The translations under genes and the position numbers were made by a program. Positions 30,603-39,234 of a stretch of DNA of 45,565 nt are shown here, in pieces. Origin of the DNA: an uncultured Comamonas sp. GTDB taxonomy: Bacteria; Pseudomonadota; Gammaproteobacteria; Burkholderiales; Burkholderiaceae_C. The stretch lies in NCBI GenBank assembly GCA_902175065.1, contig CABIIJ010000030.1, positions 1 to 45,565 of the forward strand, read 5' to 3'. Numbering within the stretch: position 1 is the first letter of the stretch; each line of letters begins with the position of its first letter. The notes below the pieces were generated by a model. It had not been told where the DNA came from. It worked only from the letters and a program-made list of their open reading frames with translations, and did not search any database.

Positions 30603-31055
30603 ATGCAAATTCCACCACTAGACCGCAATCCCATCGAATGGGCCAACACGCAGGGTGCCAATTTGTATTCCACAGGCGCCTCCGGGCCAGCCGCCGTGCG
30701 CCCCATCCACGCCGTCAACGCCGTGGAATCCGTGGACAAGCTGGGTGAAGGCGTCACCGTCAGCATCAAGAACCCGGACAAGCCCACCGACAAGAGCGAA
30801 CAGGACCTGGACTGGACGGCCAAGAAAGAGCTGCAAGAAAAATCCTTGAAGGAAATCGAGGAGGAAAAGAACAAGGAGCCTTTGTCCAAGCAGCTCATCG
30901 AGTTCATCCAGTCCATGTGGCGGGCCAGCGCCATGGCCGTCGAGGCCGCCGAGCAGGCGCAAAAAACCGACCAGCAGGAGCGCAACATGCTGCAGGTACG
31001 CACCGAACCCCTGACCTACGAAGAACCCAAGGTCAAGCGCACCGGCGGCCTGTAA
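30603..31055 (+). CDS. Orphan protein predicted to be FliA-controlled
   Basis: 150 residues, unrecognised. The GAGAGG sequence upstream fits a ribosome site. The N-terminal 50 residues are Pro/Gly/Val-rich and probably flexible. Residues about 65-95 are a highly charged helix (DLDWTAKKELQEKSLKEIEEEKNKEP), followed by a second helix KQLIEFIQSMWRASAMAVEAAEQAQ that is amphipathic with a Trp, and a short Lys/Arg tail. No signal peptide or membrane span. The promoter upstream is a near-perfect sigma-28 site, so it may act in flagellar assembly, motility or chemotaxis although no flagellar gene is nearby. A bidirectional terminator follows. The function is not known. Confidence 0.8.
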   Translation: MQIPPLDRNPIEWANTQGANLYSTGASGPAAVRPIHAVNAVESVDKLGEGVTVSIKNPDKPTDKSEQDLDWTAKKELQEKSLKEIEEEKNKEPLSKQLIEFIQSMWRASAMAVEAAEQAQKTDQQERNMLQVRTEPLTYEEPKVKRTGGL

Positions 31056-31068
31056 GGCCCCAACAACA

Positions 31069-31097
31069 AAAAAACCGCAGCGGCTGCTGCGGTTTTT
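31069..31097. terminator. Bidirectional intrinsic terminator
   Basis: AAAAAACCGCAGC and GCTGCGGTTTTTT flank a GGCT loop, giving a GC stem with A/T runs on both sides. It ends the orphan gene (plus strand) and hslO (minus strand). Confidence 0.9.
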
Positions 31098-31106
31098 TCA
31101 TGGCCG

Positions 31107-32093
31107 TTACTGCACCGACCCGGGCGCAGGATGGCTGGTATCGGTAAACAGCTGGGTGATGTCGACCGGGTCGAACCGGTACTGCGTCCCGCAGTAATCG
31201 CAGCCCACTTCCACGCTGCCGCGCTCGGCCACCACGCCGGCCACTTCCTCCTGCCCCAGGCCACGCAGCATGGCCTGCACCCGTTCGCGGCTGCAGGTGC
31301 AGGCAAAGTGCGGGCCGTTGTCCCCGGTTTGCGGCACGAAGCGCAGCAGCTTTTCCTCCCAGAACAAGCGCCGCAGGATAGTGTCTACATCCAGGCTGAG
31401 CAGTTCCTCGCGCTGCAGGCTGGCCGCCAGGGTGGCAATGCGCTGGTAATCCTCATTGACGCCCAGGGCGTCCTGCCCGTCGTCGGCGCTCTCGGTGGCC
31501 CCGGCCAGGTTGTCCTGGCCCTTGAGCGGCATCCGCTGGATCAGCAGGCCTGCCGCCACCTGGTCGTTGGCCGCCAGCACCAGGGTGGTATCCAGTTGCT
31601 CGGACTGGTGCATGTAGTGCTGCAGCATCTGCGCCAGGGTCTGCAGGCTGCCGCCCTCCGGGCTTTGCAGCGGCACTACGCCCTGGTAGGGCTGCTGGCC
31701 GGGCTGGCGATCGTGCGGGTCGAGGGTGATGGCGCAGCGGCCCTGCCCCTGCGCGTTCACCAGGCTGGCCAGGCTTTGCCCGTCCTCGACGGTGCCGCTG
31801 ACGCTGGCAGTGGCCCGCAGCGCCAGATTGCTCTGCACCTCGGCCACGGCCACTTTCACCGGGCCATCGCCAAAAATCTGGAACACCAGAGCGCCGTTGA
31901 ATTTGATGTTGGACTGCATCAGCACCGCTGCGGCGGTCATCTCGCCGAGCAGCTCGCGCACCGCCGCCGGGTAGGCCCCCGTCTCGGTATTGGCCGCGCG
32001 GCGCTGCAGGATGGCCTGCCACGCATCGGTCAGGCGCACCACCATGCCGCGCACGGGCAAGCCGTCAAACAAGAATTTGTGCAGTTCAGACAT
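31107..32093 (-). CDS. hslO: Redox-regulated chaperone Hsp33
   Basis: 328 residues. The N-terminal domain begins MSELHKFLFDGLPVRGMVVRL and contains ELLGEMTAAAVLMQSNIKFNG. The C-terminal zinc switch has CTCSRERV and CDYCGTQYRF (CxC and CxxC), the four Cys that bind zinc when reduced and form disulfides on oxidative stress, activating the holdase. It is cytosolic. It lies 21 bases downstream of the gamma-carbonic-anhydrase-like gene on the same strand, with GAAAGGAAC upstream of its ATG, so the two are probably an operon. Confidence 0.97.
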   Translation of the reverse strand: MSELHKFLFDGLPVRGMVVRLTDAWQAILQRRAANTETGAYPAAVRELLGEMTAAAVLMQSNIKFNGALVFQIFGDGPVKVAVAEVQSNLALRATASVSGTVEDGQSLASLVNAQGQGRCAITLDPHDRQPGQQPYQGVVPLQSPEGGSLQTLAQMLQHYMHQSEQLDTTLVLAANDQVAAGLLIQRMPLKGQDNLAGATESADDGQDALGVNEDYQRIATLAASLQREELLSLDVDTILRRLFWEEKLLRFVPQTGDNGPHFACTCSRERVQAMLRGLGQEEVAGVVAERGSVEVGCDYCGTQYRFDPVDITQLFTDTSHPAPGSVQ

Positions 32094-32114
32094 CGTGTTC
32101 CTTTCGCCTGCGCC

Positions 32115-32639
32115 TCAATCCAACTGGCGCAAGCCGGTTTTAAAACGCCGCGCATTATCCCGGTAGTGCCGGGCGCTGCGGCGCAGTCCTTCGATTTGTT
32201 CTGCCGTCAATGGCCGCACGGCCTTGGCGGGGCTGCCCAGAATCATGCTGCCGTCGGGAAACTCCTTGCCCTCGGTGACCAGCGCCCCCGCCCCCACCAG
32301 GCAGTTTTTGCCGATTCTTGCGCCGTTGAGCACCACGGCGCCAATGCCGATCAGGGATTCATCGCCGATCGTGCAGCCGTGCAGCATGGCCTTGTGCCCC
32401 ACGGTCACGTCGCGCCCGATGGTCAAGGGCTGGCCCGCATCCGCATGGAGCACCGTGCCATCCTGGATATTGCTGCCCGCGCCAATGTGCAGGTGGTCGG
32501 TGTCGCCCCGGGCCACGACGCCAAACCACAGGCTGGCTTCGGCCTCCAGGGTGACCCGGCCAATGGCCTGGGCGCTGTCGGCCACCCAGGCCGAATCGGC
32601 AATCTGCGGGACGATGCCATCGAGTTCATAAACCGCCAT
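32115..32639 (-). CDS. Gamma-carbonic anhydrase family (YrdA/PaaY-like) hexapeptide protein
   Basis: 174 residues of left-handed beta-helix hexapeptide repeats. The zinc-site His pattern is visible in DHLHIGAG, TVLHADAG and TVGHKAMLHG. The segment NIQDGTVLHAD and the end GSPAKAVRPLT are typical of the YrdA/CaiE/PaaY group, trimeric zinc proteins with weak or no carbonic anhydrase activity. The physiological substrate is uncertain. It is first in the pair with hslO and divergent from the DUF455 gene with 50 bases between starts. Confidence 0.92.
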   Translation of the reverse strand: MAVYELDGIVPQIADSAWVADSAQAIGRVTLEAEASLWFGVVARGDTDHLHIGAGSNIQDGTVLHADAGQPLTIGRDVTVGHKAMLHGCTIGDESLIGIGAVVLNGARIGKNCLVGAGALVTEGKEFPDGSMILGSPAKAVRPLTAEQIEGLRRSARHYRDNARRFKTGLRQLD

Positions 32640-32689
32640 GATTGATCTTCTCCATGAGTTTTCTCGGGTTATTACCTACAATTATCGGT

Positions 32690-33496
32690 ATGCAACTTCG
32701 ACATCATGCCTTGGAGGTTTTGCTCCTGTCCAATCCGCAGGAAAAAGCCCAAGCCACCATCGCCATGCTGGCCCAGGCGCACTGCTACACGGTCGACCCC
32801 CACCTTGCGCTGCAATGCAGCGCCCCCCTGCCGGGCCACCCGGCGCGGCCTGCACTGCTGCCGCATACGGCCGTCGCACGCCGCTCCCCGGCGACCCTGC
32901 AGGGCCGGGCCGTGCTGATGCACGCCATTGCCCACATCGAATTCAACGCCATCAACCTGGCGCTGGACGCCATCTGGCGTTTTGCCGACATGCCCGCCGC
33001 GTATTACCTGGACTGGCTGCAGGTTGCCGGGGAAGAGGGCAAGCACTTCATGCTGATCGAAAACTGGCTGCAAACCCACGGCTTTGCCTACGGTGATTTT
33101 CCGGCCCACCAGGGGTTGTGGACGATGTGCGAAAAAACCGCGCACGACATCACCGCCCGCATGGCCCTGGTGCCGCGCACCCTGGAAGCGCGGGGGCTGG
33201 ATGCCACCCCGCAGATCCAGCACAAACTGCGCCACATCGGCACGCCGGATGCGCTGGCGGCAGTGCAAATTCTGGATACCATCCTGCACGAAGAAGTCGG
33301 CCATGTTGCCATCGGCAACCACTGGTACAACTGGTTATGCCAATGCCACGCACTGGCCCCGCAGGAACACTACACTGCCCTGGTGCAGCGCTACCAGGCG
33401 CCCTGGCCCAAACCTCCCCTGAACACACCGGCACGCAAGGCGGCCGGCTTTACCCAAGAAGAAATACTCTGGCTGGAAATGGGGCCGCCGGCGTGA
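32690..33496 (+). CDS. DUF455 family ferritin-like protein
   Basis: 268 residues from the ATG at 32690; an in-frame TTG at 32642 is less likely. A four-helix ferritin-like core is suggested by HAIAHIEFNAINLALDA, VAGEEGKHFMLIENWL and ILHEEVGHVAIGNHWY, which supply Glu and His in the spacing of a di-iron site (E84, E115/E116, H119 and the later EEVGH). DUF455 is remotely related to MiaE-type hydroxylases; the substrate is unknown. A TACAAT at 32677-32682 lies eight bases before the ATG with no ribosome site between, so the transcript may be leaderless. The C-terminal TQEEILWLE is conserved in the family as I recall it. Confidence 0.88.
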   Translation: MQLRHHALEVLLLSNPQEKAQATIAMLAQAHCYTVDPHLALQCSAPLPGHPARPALLPHTAVARRSPATLQGRAVLMHAIAHIEFNAINLALDAIWRFADMPAAYYLDWLQVAGEEGKHFMLIENWLQTHGFAYGDFPAHQGLWTMCEKTAHDITARMALVPRTLEARGLDATPQIQHKLRHIGTPDALAAVQILDTILHEEVGHVAIGNHWYNWLCQCHALAPQEHYTALVQRYQAPWPKPPLNTPARKAAGFTQEEILWLEMGPPA

Positions 33497-33539
33497 TGAC
33501 CACGCGCCTGCCGTACCCTATCGATTGCCAACCTACTGT

Positions 33540-34778
33540 ATGACCACTCGCCCTTGCGCCCTCGAACATTCGCCTGCCCTGATTGCCCGCCAGGCGATTG
33601 TGAGCAGCGAGAAATCCGTCATCGGCTACGAACTGTTCAACCGTTCACGTGCGCCGGCGCAACACACTGCCGCCTCCGACGTCCTGCTGGTGTTTACCGC
33701 CCTGTCGCACGCCGGTGCAGAAGACCTTGTCGGCGACAAGCTGCTGTTCGTCAATTGCACCCACGAAAGCCTGGCCGGCGGCCATCTGGAGCTGCTCGAT
33801 CCGAGCAAGATCGTGCTCGAAATCCAGGACCTGGGCCACAGCGCCGGCGCTGAAGCACACCTGCGCATGCCCATGCTGCAGACGCTCAAGCAGCGCGGCT
33901 TCCGGCTGTCCTTCGGGCACTTCGTGCTCGAATCGGCCTATGCCAGCTGGCTGCCGCTGGCCGATTTCATCAAGCTGGACCTGACCGTGCTGCCGCGCCA
34001 GCAATGGGGCGTGCTGACGCAATACGCACAAAAAAACAGCACCGCGCAGATCATCGCCACCAAGATGGAAACCGCCGAGCAGTTCGACCTGCTCCTGCAC
34101 ATGGGGGTCAAGCTCTTCCAGGGCTTCTGGTTTGCCCGGCCTGCCGTCTTCGAAGCCAAGATCCTGGCCCCCCGGCAAGCCAGCCTGGTCGAGTTGATCG
34201 GCCTGCTGCGCCGCCAGGCCAGCACCGACGACCTGGAAGACGTCCTCAAGAAAGACGCCGGGCTGGCCTTCAACCTGCTGCGCCTGATCAACTCGGCCAG
34301 CTTCGGAATACAGCGCGAGATCACCTCCTTTCGCCAGGCCGTGCTCCTCATGGGGCTGAAAAAGCTCTTTCGCTGGGCCGCCTTGCTGCTGGCCGCCACC
34401 AAGTACGCCGACACGCCCCCCTCGCTGGGACAGACCGCCGTGGTGCGCGGCCGCCTGATGGAGCTGCTGGCCGAGGAATTCCTGACCGAAGAAGAAACCG
34501 ACATGGCCTTCGTCACTGGCATCTTCTCGCTGCTGGACGTGATGCTCTCCATTCCCATCCCCAATGCGCTGCAGCTCATCCACGCCCCGGAGCCGGTCAG
34601 CCAGGCGCTGCTGCGGCACACCGGCCCGCTGGCCGATTTGCTCACCCTGGCCAAGGCCTGTGAAAACAACGACGACAGCGCTTTCGACGAAGTGGCCGAG
34701 AAGCTGGGGCTGACCAACCAGCAAATCAACTGGGCCCACCTGCGGGCCCTGGCCTGGAGCGACTACGTCGATGGCTGA
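33540..34778 (+). CDS. Degenerate EAL plus HDOD domain protein (copy 1)
   Basis: 412 residues from the ATG at 33540. Residues about 12-205 are an EAL-like domain of the YuxH type: YELFNRS, KIVLEIQDLG, DFIKLDL and KLFQGFWFARP are kept, but the DDF metal site reads FGHF and the EAL triad itself is lost, so c-di-GMP hydrolysis is unlikely. Residues about 210-400 are an HDOD domain (LEDVLKKDAGLAFNLLRLINSASFG, ITSFRQAVLLMGLKKLFRWAALLLAA). Such proteins are putative signalling adaptors. The next gene is a close paralog. Confidence 0.93.
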   Translation: MTTRPCALEHSPALIARQAIVSSEKSVIGYELFNRSRAPAQHTAASDVLLVFTALSHAGAEDLVGDKLLFVNCTHESLAGGHLELLDPSKIVLEIQDLGHSAGAEAHLRMPMLQTLKQRGFRLSFGHFVLESAYASWLPLADFIKLDLTVLPRQQWGVLTQYAQKNSTAQIIATKMETAEQFDLLLHMGVKLFQGFWFARPAVFEAKILAPRQASLVELIGLLRRQASTDDLEDVLKKDAGLAFNLLRLINSASFGIQREITSFRQAVLLMGLKKLFRWAALLLAATKYADTPPSLGQTAVVRGRLMELLAEEFLTEEETDMAFVTGIFSLLDVMLSIPIPNALQLIHAPEPVSQALLRHTGPLADLLTLAKACENNDDSAFDEVAEKLGLTNQQINWAHLRALAWSDYVDG

Positions 34779-34886
34779 CCCTGACCATACTTGACATTCA
34801 GCGGCACCCAATCGGGGTACAGTTGGCGCATACATTCGGAGCCAAAAGGCACTCTTGGCACTCCCGCGATCCCCTTATTTTCCTGT

Positions 34887-36146
34887 ATGAGCACTACCAC
34901 CGATTCTCCAACCCCGGCAACGTCCCATCCGGAAGCCAACGCCTTCATTGGCCGTCAGGCCATCCTGAACGAGCACCGCGAGGTCTTTGGCTACGAGCTG
35001 TTTGACCGCAGCGTGGCGTCCTTTACCGCCGCCAGCGATGCGGCACTGCTGTTCAACGCCCTGTCCTACGCCGGTGCAGAAGCCCTGGTCGGTAGAAAGC
35101 TGGTGTTCATCAACACCACCCACGACGGTCTGGCGGGCGGCCATCTGGAGCTGATCTCTCCGGAGAAAGTGATTCTGGAAATCCCCGCCCTGGCCGAAGG
35201 GGCCAGCGCCTACGACATCGCTGCGCGGTGCGGGGTGTTCGCCAGCCTGAAAGAGCGCGGCTTTCGCATCGCCTTCGACCAGCACGTCCTCTCCCAGAGC
35301 TACGCGAGCTGGCTGCCACTGGCCGATTTCATCAAGCTGGACATGCTCGGCATCCCGGCCCCCCAGTTGCCTGCCGTCGTGGGCTTTGCCCAGGCGCACA
35401 CCAAGGCCCAGGTGGTGGCCGAGAAGGTCGAAACCCAGGAACAGTTCGAGACCATGAAGGCCCTGGGCGTCAAGCTCTTTCAGGGCTACTGGTTTGCCAA
35501 GCCCGACGTGGTGCAAGCCAAGACGGTGCGCCCCAACCAGGCGGTCATCATGCAGTTGCTCAACCTGGTGCGCAACCAGGGCAGCACCAGCGAAATCGAA
35601 GACCTGCTGAAAAAAGACCCTGCCCTGTCGTTCAACCTGCTGCGCTTCATCAACTCTGCCGGGTTTGGCCTGTCGGTGGAAGTGACCTCGTTTCGCCACG
35701 CGGTGATGATTCTGGGGTTGAAAAAACTCTTTCGCTGGGCCGCGTTGCTGCTGACCACCTCGCGCGGCAGCGATACCGCCCCGGCGATCGGCCAGACAGC
35801 GGTGGTGCGTGGCCGCCTGATGGAATTGCTGGCCACCGAGCTGTTACCCAAAGAAGAGACGGACAACGCCTTCATCGTCGGCATGTTCTCGCTGCTCGAC
35901 TCGATGCTGGGCATTCCGATGGCCGTGGCGCTGGAAGTGGTGTCCCTGCCGCAACCGGTGCGCGACGCCCTGCTGCACAAGACCGGGGTATTCGCCCCCT
36001 TCCTGGAGCTGACGCTGGCCTGCGAGACGGGCGACGACAGCAACTTCGCCCGTCTGGCCGAGGCACTGCACCTGTCCAACCACCAGGTCAACTGGGCTCA
36101 CCTGCAGGCCCTGGCCTGGGCGGAAACCTTCAGCGAAATGGGCTGA
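34887..36146 (+). CDS. Degenerate EAL plus HDOD domain protein (copy 2)
   Basis: 419 residues from the ATG at 34887. It has the same layout as the gene upstream and about half identical residues by eye: YELFDRS, KVILEIPALAEG, DFIKLDMLG, VAEKVETQEQFE, KLFQGYWFAKP, then HDOD with LLKKDPALSFNLLRFINSAGFG and VTSFRHAVMILGLKKLFRWAALLL. The DDF site reads FDQH, so phosphodiesterase activity is doubtful. A TTGACA at 34791-34796 in the 108-base gap could be a -35, but the best -10 (TACAGT) is 21 bases away. It is convergent with xerD. Confidence 0.93.
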   Translation: MSTTTDSPTPATSHPEANAFIGRQAILNEHREVFGYELFDRSVASFTAASDAALLFNALSYAGAEALVGRKLVFINTTHDGLAGGHLELISPEKVILEIPALAEGASAYDIAARCGVFASLKERGFRIAFDQHVLSQSYASWLPLADFIKLDMLGIPAPQLPAVVGFAQAHTKAQVVAEKVETQEQFETMKALGVKLFQGYWFAKPDVVQAKTVRPNQAVIMQLLNLVRNQGSTSEIEDLLKKDPALSFNLLRFINSAGFGLSVEVTSFRHAVMILGLKKLFRWAALLLTTSRGSDTAPAIGQTAVVRGRLMELLATELLPKEETDNAFIVGMFSLLDSMLGIPMAVALEVVSLPQPVRDALLHKTGVFAPFLELTLACETGDDSNFARLAEALHLSNHQVNWAHLQALAWAETFSEMG

Positions 36147-36171
36147 AATGGGCTGAGCCGCGTCTGCCTGA

Positions 36172-37086
36172 CTACCCGCGCGGGTGGTGCCGGGCGTGCA
36201 GCTGCTGCAGCCGGGCACGGGCCACGTGGGTGTAGATCTGCGTGGTGGAAATGTCGGCGTGCCCCAGCAGCAATTGCACCACGCGCAAATCCGCCCCATG
36301 GTTGAGCAGGTGCGTGGCAAACGCATGGCGCAGCGTGTGCGGCGACAGCGGCACGGCAATCCCGGCCTGCGCGGCGTACTTCTTCACCAGCACCCAGAAC
36401 ATGGCCCGCGTCATGGCGCTGCCGCGCTGGGTGACAAAGCAGTCGTGGCTGCGCTGGCCGCCCAGAATGGCGGGCCGCCCGTCCTGCACGTACTGCTGCA
36501 GCCAGTCCTGCGCCACCTGGCCAAAGGGCACCAGCCGCTCCCTGCCGCCTTTGCCGAGCACGCGCAGCACGCCCTGCTGCAAGTCGATGTGCTGCAGTTG
36601 CAGGCCGATCAGCTCGCTCACGCGCAGGCCGCTGGCGTAGAGCAGCTCCAGCATGGCGCGGTCACGCAGGCCCAGAGGCGTGCCGACATCGGGGGCGGCC
36701 AGCAACTGCTCCACTTGCGCTTCGCTCAACACCTGGGGCACGCGTGCTGGCTGCCTGGCGGCCAGCAGCGCCAGGGTCGGGTCGTGCTGCAGCCGTCCTT
36801 CGCGCAGCGCCCAGTGGTAATAACGGCGCAGCACGCTCAGGCCCCGGTTGCTGGACGTGGCCTTGGCACCCTGGGCATGGCGCCGGGCCTGCCAGGCTTG
36901 CAGGTCGGCGGTCTGCGCAGCGTCCAGCGACACCCCCCGGGCCGCAAGAAAACGGGCGCAGGCGCCGGCATCGCGCCGGTAGGCCTGCAAGGTGTTTTCG
37001 GCCAGGCCGTCTTCCAGCAGCAAGGCTTCCAGAAAGGCATCCAGTCCGGCCCAACTGGCCGCCAGCACTGCGTTGTCGTGTTCCAT
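36172..37086 (-). CDS. xerD: Tyrosine recombinase XerD
   Basis: 304 residues. The N-terminal SAM-like DNA-binding domain (FLEALLLEDGLAENTLQAYRRD) is followed by the catalytic domain with all residues of the class: Arg in YASGLRVSEL, Lys in LGKGGRERLVP, HTLRHAFATHLL, GHADISTTQIYTH with the Tyr nucleophile. XerC/XerD resolve chromosome dimers at dif under FtsK control. YHWALREG and LAENTL spacing resembles XerD more than XerC, but the distinction is not absolute. The ATG at 37086 is 22 bases from the divergent AEC gene. Confidence 0.93.
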   Translation of the reverse strand: MEHDNAVLAASWAGLDAFLEALLLEDGLAENTLQAYRRDAGACARFLAARGVSLDAAQTADLQAWQARRHAQGAKATSSNRGLSVLRRYYHWALREGRLQHDPTLALLAARQPARVPQVLSEAQVEQLLAAPDVGTPLGLRDRAMLELLYASGLRVSELIGLQLQHIDLQQGVLRVLGKGGRERLVPFGQVAQDWLQQYVQDGRPAILGGQRSHDCFVTQRGSAMTRAMFWVLVKKYAAQAGIAVPLSPHTLRHAFATHLLNHGADLRVVQLLLGHADISTTQIYTHVARARLQQLHARHHPRG

Positions 37087-37108
37087 AGCGGCGCTATTGT
37101 GGCCCGCT

Positions 37109-38032
37109 ATGATCGCCGCCATGCAGCATGTCGCCTTGCTTTTCCCTGATTTTTTCCTCATCGTGCTGGGCTACGGACTGTGCCGCTGGACGCCGCTGAA
37201 CCGCAGCGTCTGGCAGAGCGTGGAGGTGCTGGTGTACTACCTGCTGTTTCCGGTGATGCTGTTCACCTCCATCGCGCAAAGCACGCTGGACTGGGCGGCC
37301 ACCTCGCAACTGGTGCTGGCTGGTTTGCTGTGCGCCGGCGCTGGCGTGGCCCTGGCGTACAGCCTGCCGCACTGGCCGCTGCTGGGGCATGGAATGGACC
37401 GGCGCGAGCACGCCGCCAGTGCGCAGATTGCCTTTCGCTTCAACTCCTTCATCGGCCTGGCACTGGCCCAGCGCCTGGGCGGCGCCCAGGCGCTGCTGCT
37501 GATGTCGGTGCTGATCGGCTTTTGCGTGCCGCTGATGAACGTGGCCGCCGTCTGGCCGATGGCCCGCAGCGGCGGGCACCAGCTGGCGCGGCAGTTGCTG
37601 CGCAACCCGCTAATCCTGGCCACCAGCAGCGGCCTGCTGGCCAATGCGCTGGGCTGGCACCTGCCGGAATTACTGCACGCCCCGGCCAGCCGCATCGGCG
37701 CGGCAGCCATCGCCATGGGGCTGATGTGCGCGGGCGCGGGGATGCGCCTGGGGCTGCTCGGGCACGCCTGGCGGCTCAGTGGCGGGGTGCTGGCGATTCG
37801 CCACCTGCTGCTGCCGCTGCTGGCCTTCGGCGCGGCCCATGCCCTGCACCTGTCCGGCGAGCAGGCGCTGGTGCTGCTGGTGTTCAATGCCCTGCCCGCC
37901 TCCTCGACCTGTTACGTGCTGGCGGCGCAAATGGGCTTCAACGGGGGCTATGTGGCGATGCTGGTGACGCTCTCGACCGCCCTGGCGGCGTTGAGCCTGC
38001 CCTGGGCGCTGACCTTGGTGCAATATTTATAA
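37109..38032 (+). CDS. AEC (auxin efflux carrier) family transporter
   Basis: 307 residues (303 if it starts at the ATG 37121). About ten hydrophobic segments: residues 6-25, 40-55, 70-85 and onward, with the conserved FRFNSFIGLALA and the ALPASSTCYVLAAQMG motif of the AEC/BART superfamily near the C-terminus. Relatives export or import carboxylates or unknown organic anions. The starting region TATGAT (37108-37113) looks like a -10 box, which would favour a leaderless start at 37121. Three bases after its stop begins a 76-bp palindromic element shared with the convergent queG. Confidence 0.88.
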   Translation: MIAAMQHVALLFPDFFLIVLGYGLCRWTPLNRSVWQSVEVLVYYLLFPVMLFTSIAQSTLDWAATSQLVLAGLLCAGAGVALAYSLPHWPLLGHGMDRREHAASAQIAFRFNSFIGLALAQRLGGAQALLLMSVLIGFCVPLMNVAAVWPMARSGGHQLARQLLRNPLILATSSGLLANALGWHLPELLHAPASRIGAAAIAMGLMCAGAGMRLGLLGHAWRLSGGVLAIRHLLLPLLAFGAAHALHLSGEQALVLLVFNALPASSTCYVLAAQMGFNGGYVAMLVTLSTALAALSLPWALTLVQYL

Positions 38033-38035
38033 GTG

Positions 38036-38111
38036 AGCACCTTCCACTGATAAATAAAGGATTTCAAATATTTTTAATGTTGAAATCCTTTAAATCAGAG
38101 TGGAAAAAGCT
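38036..38111 (+). repeat. 76-bp inverted-repeat element, copy 3 (AEC/queG)
   Basis: AGCACCTTCCACTGATAAAT... pairs with the AGTGGAAAAAGCT arm; the inner stem AAAGGATTTCAA/TTGAAATCCTTT is perfect. It starts three bases after the AEC stop. Its right end AGCTAT contains the queG stop codon (CTA on this strand), so the element supplies the end of queG. It can serve as a terminator in both directions. Confidence 0.85.
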
Positions 38112-39204
38112 ATTGATTCAATAGTTTCTGCTGCGCCAGCGCCCACTGCACATGTTCGCGCACCAGTTCGCTGGGGTCGTCCAGCCGCGTGTGCAGCGTG
38201 GCCGCGATGGCCTGCGCCGTTGGCACATCGGTGGCGCTGCGCAGGGCATTGCCCAGCGCCACGGCGATGTTGCGCAGCCATTTCTCGTGGCCGATGCGCC
38301 GGATGGGACTGCCTTCGGTGCGGCGCAGAAAGGTGGCCTCGTCCCAGGCGAAGAGTTCGGCCAGCCCCACGTCCTGCATCCCCGGGCGCACGTCGAAATC
38401 GGCCAGCACGCTGGGCTGGGCGAACTTGTTCCAGGGGCAGGCCAGCTGGCAGTCGTCGCAGCCGTAGATGCGGTTGGCCATCCGGGGGCGCAGTTCCTCG
38501 GGAATGCTGCCGCCGTATTCGATCGTCAAGTACGAGATGCAGCGCCGCGCATCGACGTGCAGCGGGCCGACGATGGCCCCGGTCGGGCAGGCGTCGATGC
38601 AGGCGGTGCAGCTGCCGCAGTGGACGGTGACCGGCGCGGTCGGCGCCAGGGCCATGTCGACGTAGATTTCGCCCAGGAAGAAGGTGGAACCCGCCTCGCG
38701 GTTCAGCACCAGGCTGTGCTTGCCGCGCCAGCCCTGGCCGCTGCGCCGGGCCAGTTCGGCCTCCAGCACCGGGGCCGAATCGGTGAACGCACGGTGGCCG
38801 AACGGCCCCAGCTCCTGCGCCATGCGTTCGGCCAGTTTTTGCAGCCGCGAGCGCAGCACCTTGTGGTAGTCCCGCCCCCGGGCGTAGACGGAGATGATCG
38901 CCTCCTGCGGGTTTTTCAGGCGCTGCCACTCGCGCTCCTGCCAATCGGGGGGCGTGTCCTGCGGCAAATAATCCATGCGGGCGGTGATGACGCTGACGGT
39001 GCCCGGCACCAGCTCGGCCGGACGGGCGCGTTTGAGGCCGTGCGCGGCCATGTAGTGCATCTGCCCGTGAAAGCCTTGCTCCAGCCAGCGCAGCAGGCCC
39101 GGCTCGCTGGACGACAAATCCACGCCGGCCACGCCAATTTGCGAAAATCCCAGCTCCTTGGCCCAGGCAGCGATGCGGGCCAGCCATTGATTGTTCTCGT
39201 CCAT
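38110..39204 (-). CDS. queG: Epoxyqueuosine reductase QueG
   Basis: 364 residues from the ATG at 39204. The cobalamin-binding N-terminal domain has SVISVYARGRDYHKVLRSRL (IISVYARGRDYH) and FTDSAPVLEAELARRSG. Two [4Fe-4S] motifs, CGSCTACIDACP and CDDCQLACPWN, precede HEAT-like C-terminal repeats. It performs the last step of queuosine formation in tRNA, reducing epoxyqueuosine. It is divergent from tsaE with 30 bases between starts. Its TAG stop lies within the end of a 76-bp palindromic element. Confidence 0.97.
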   Translation of the reverse strand: MDENNQWLARIAAWAKELGFSQIGVAGVDLSSSEPGLLRWLEQGFHGQMHYMAAHGLKRARPAELVPGTVSVITARMDYLPQDTPPDWQEREWQRLKNPQEAIISVYARGRDYHKVLRSRLQKLAERMAQELGPFGHRAFTDSAPVLEAELARRSGQGWRGKHSLVLNREAGSTFFLGEIYVDMALAPTAPVTVHCGSCTACIDACPTGAIVGPLHVDARRCISYLTIEYGGSIPEELRPRMANRIYGCDDCQLACPWNKFAQPSVLADFDVRPGMQDVGLAELFAWDEATFLRRTEGSPIRRIGHEKWLRNIAVALGNALRSATDVPTAQAIAATLHTRLDDPSELVREHVQWALAQQKLLNQ

Positions 39205-39234
39205 AAGCGGCCCATTGTAAAAATAATCGTAAAA

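Noticed and set aside
34791-34823. Promoter for the second EAL-like/HDOD gene
   Set aside because: TTGACA is perfect but the nearest -10-like TACAGT is 21 bases away, too far for a confident call.
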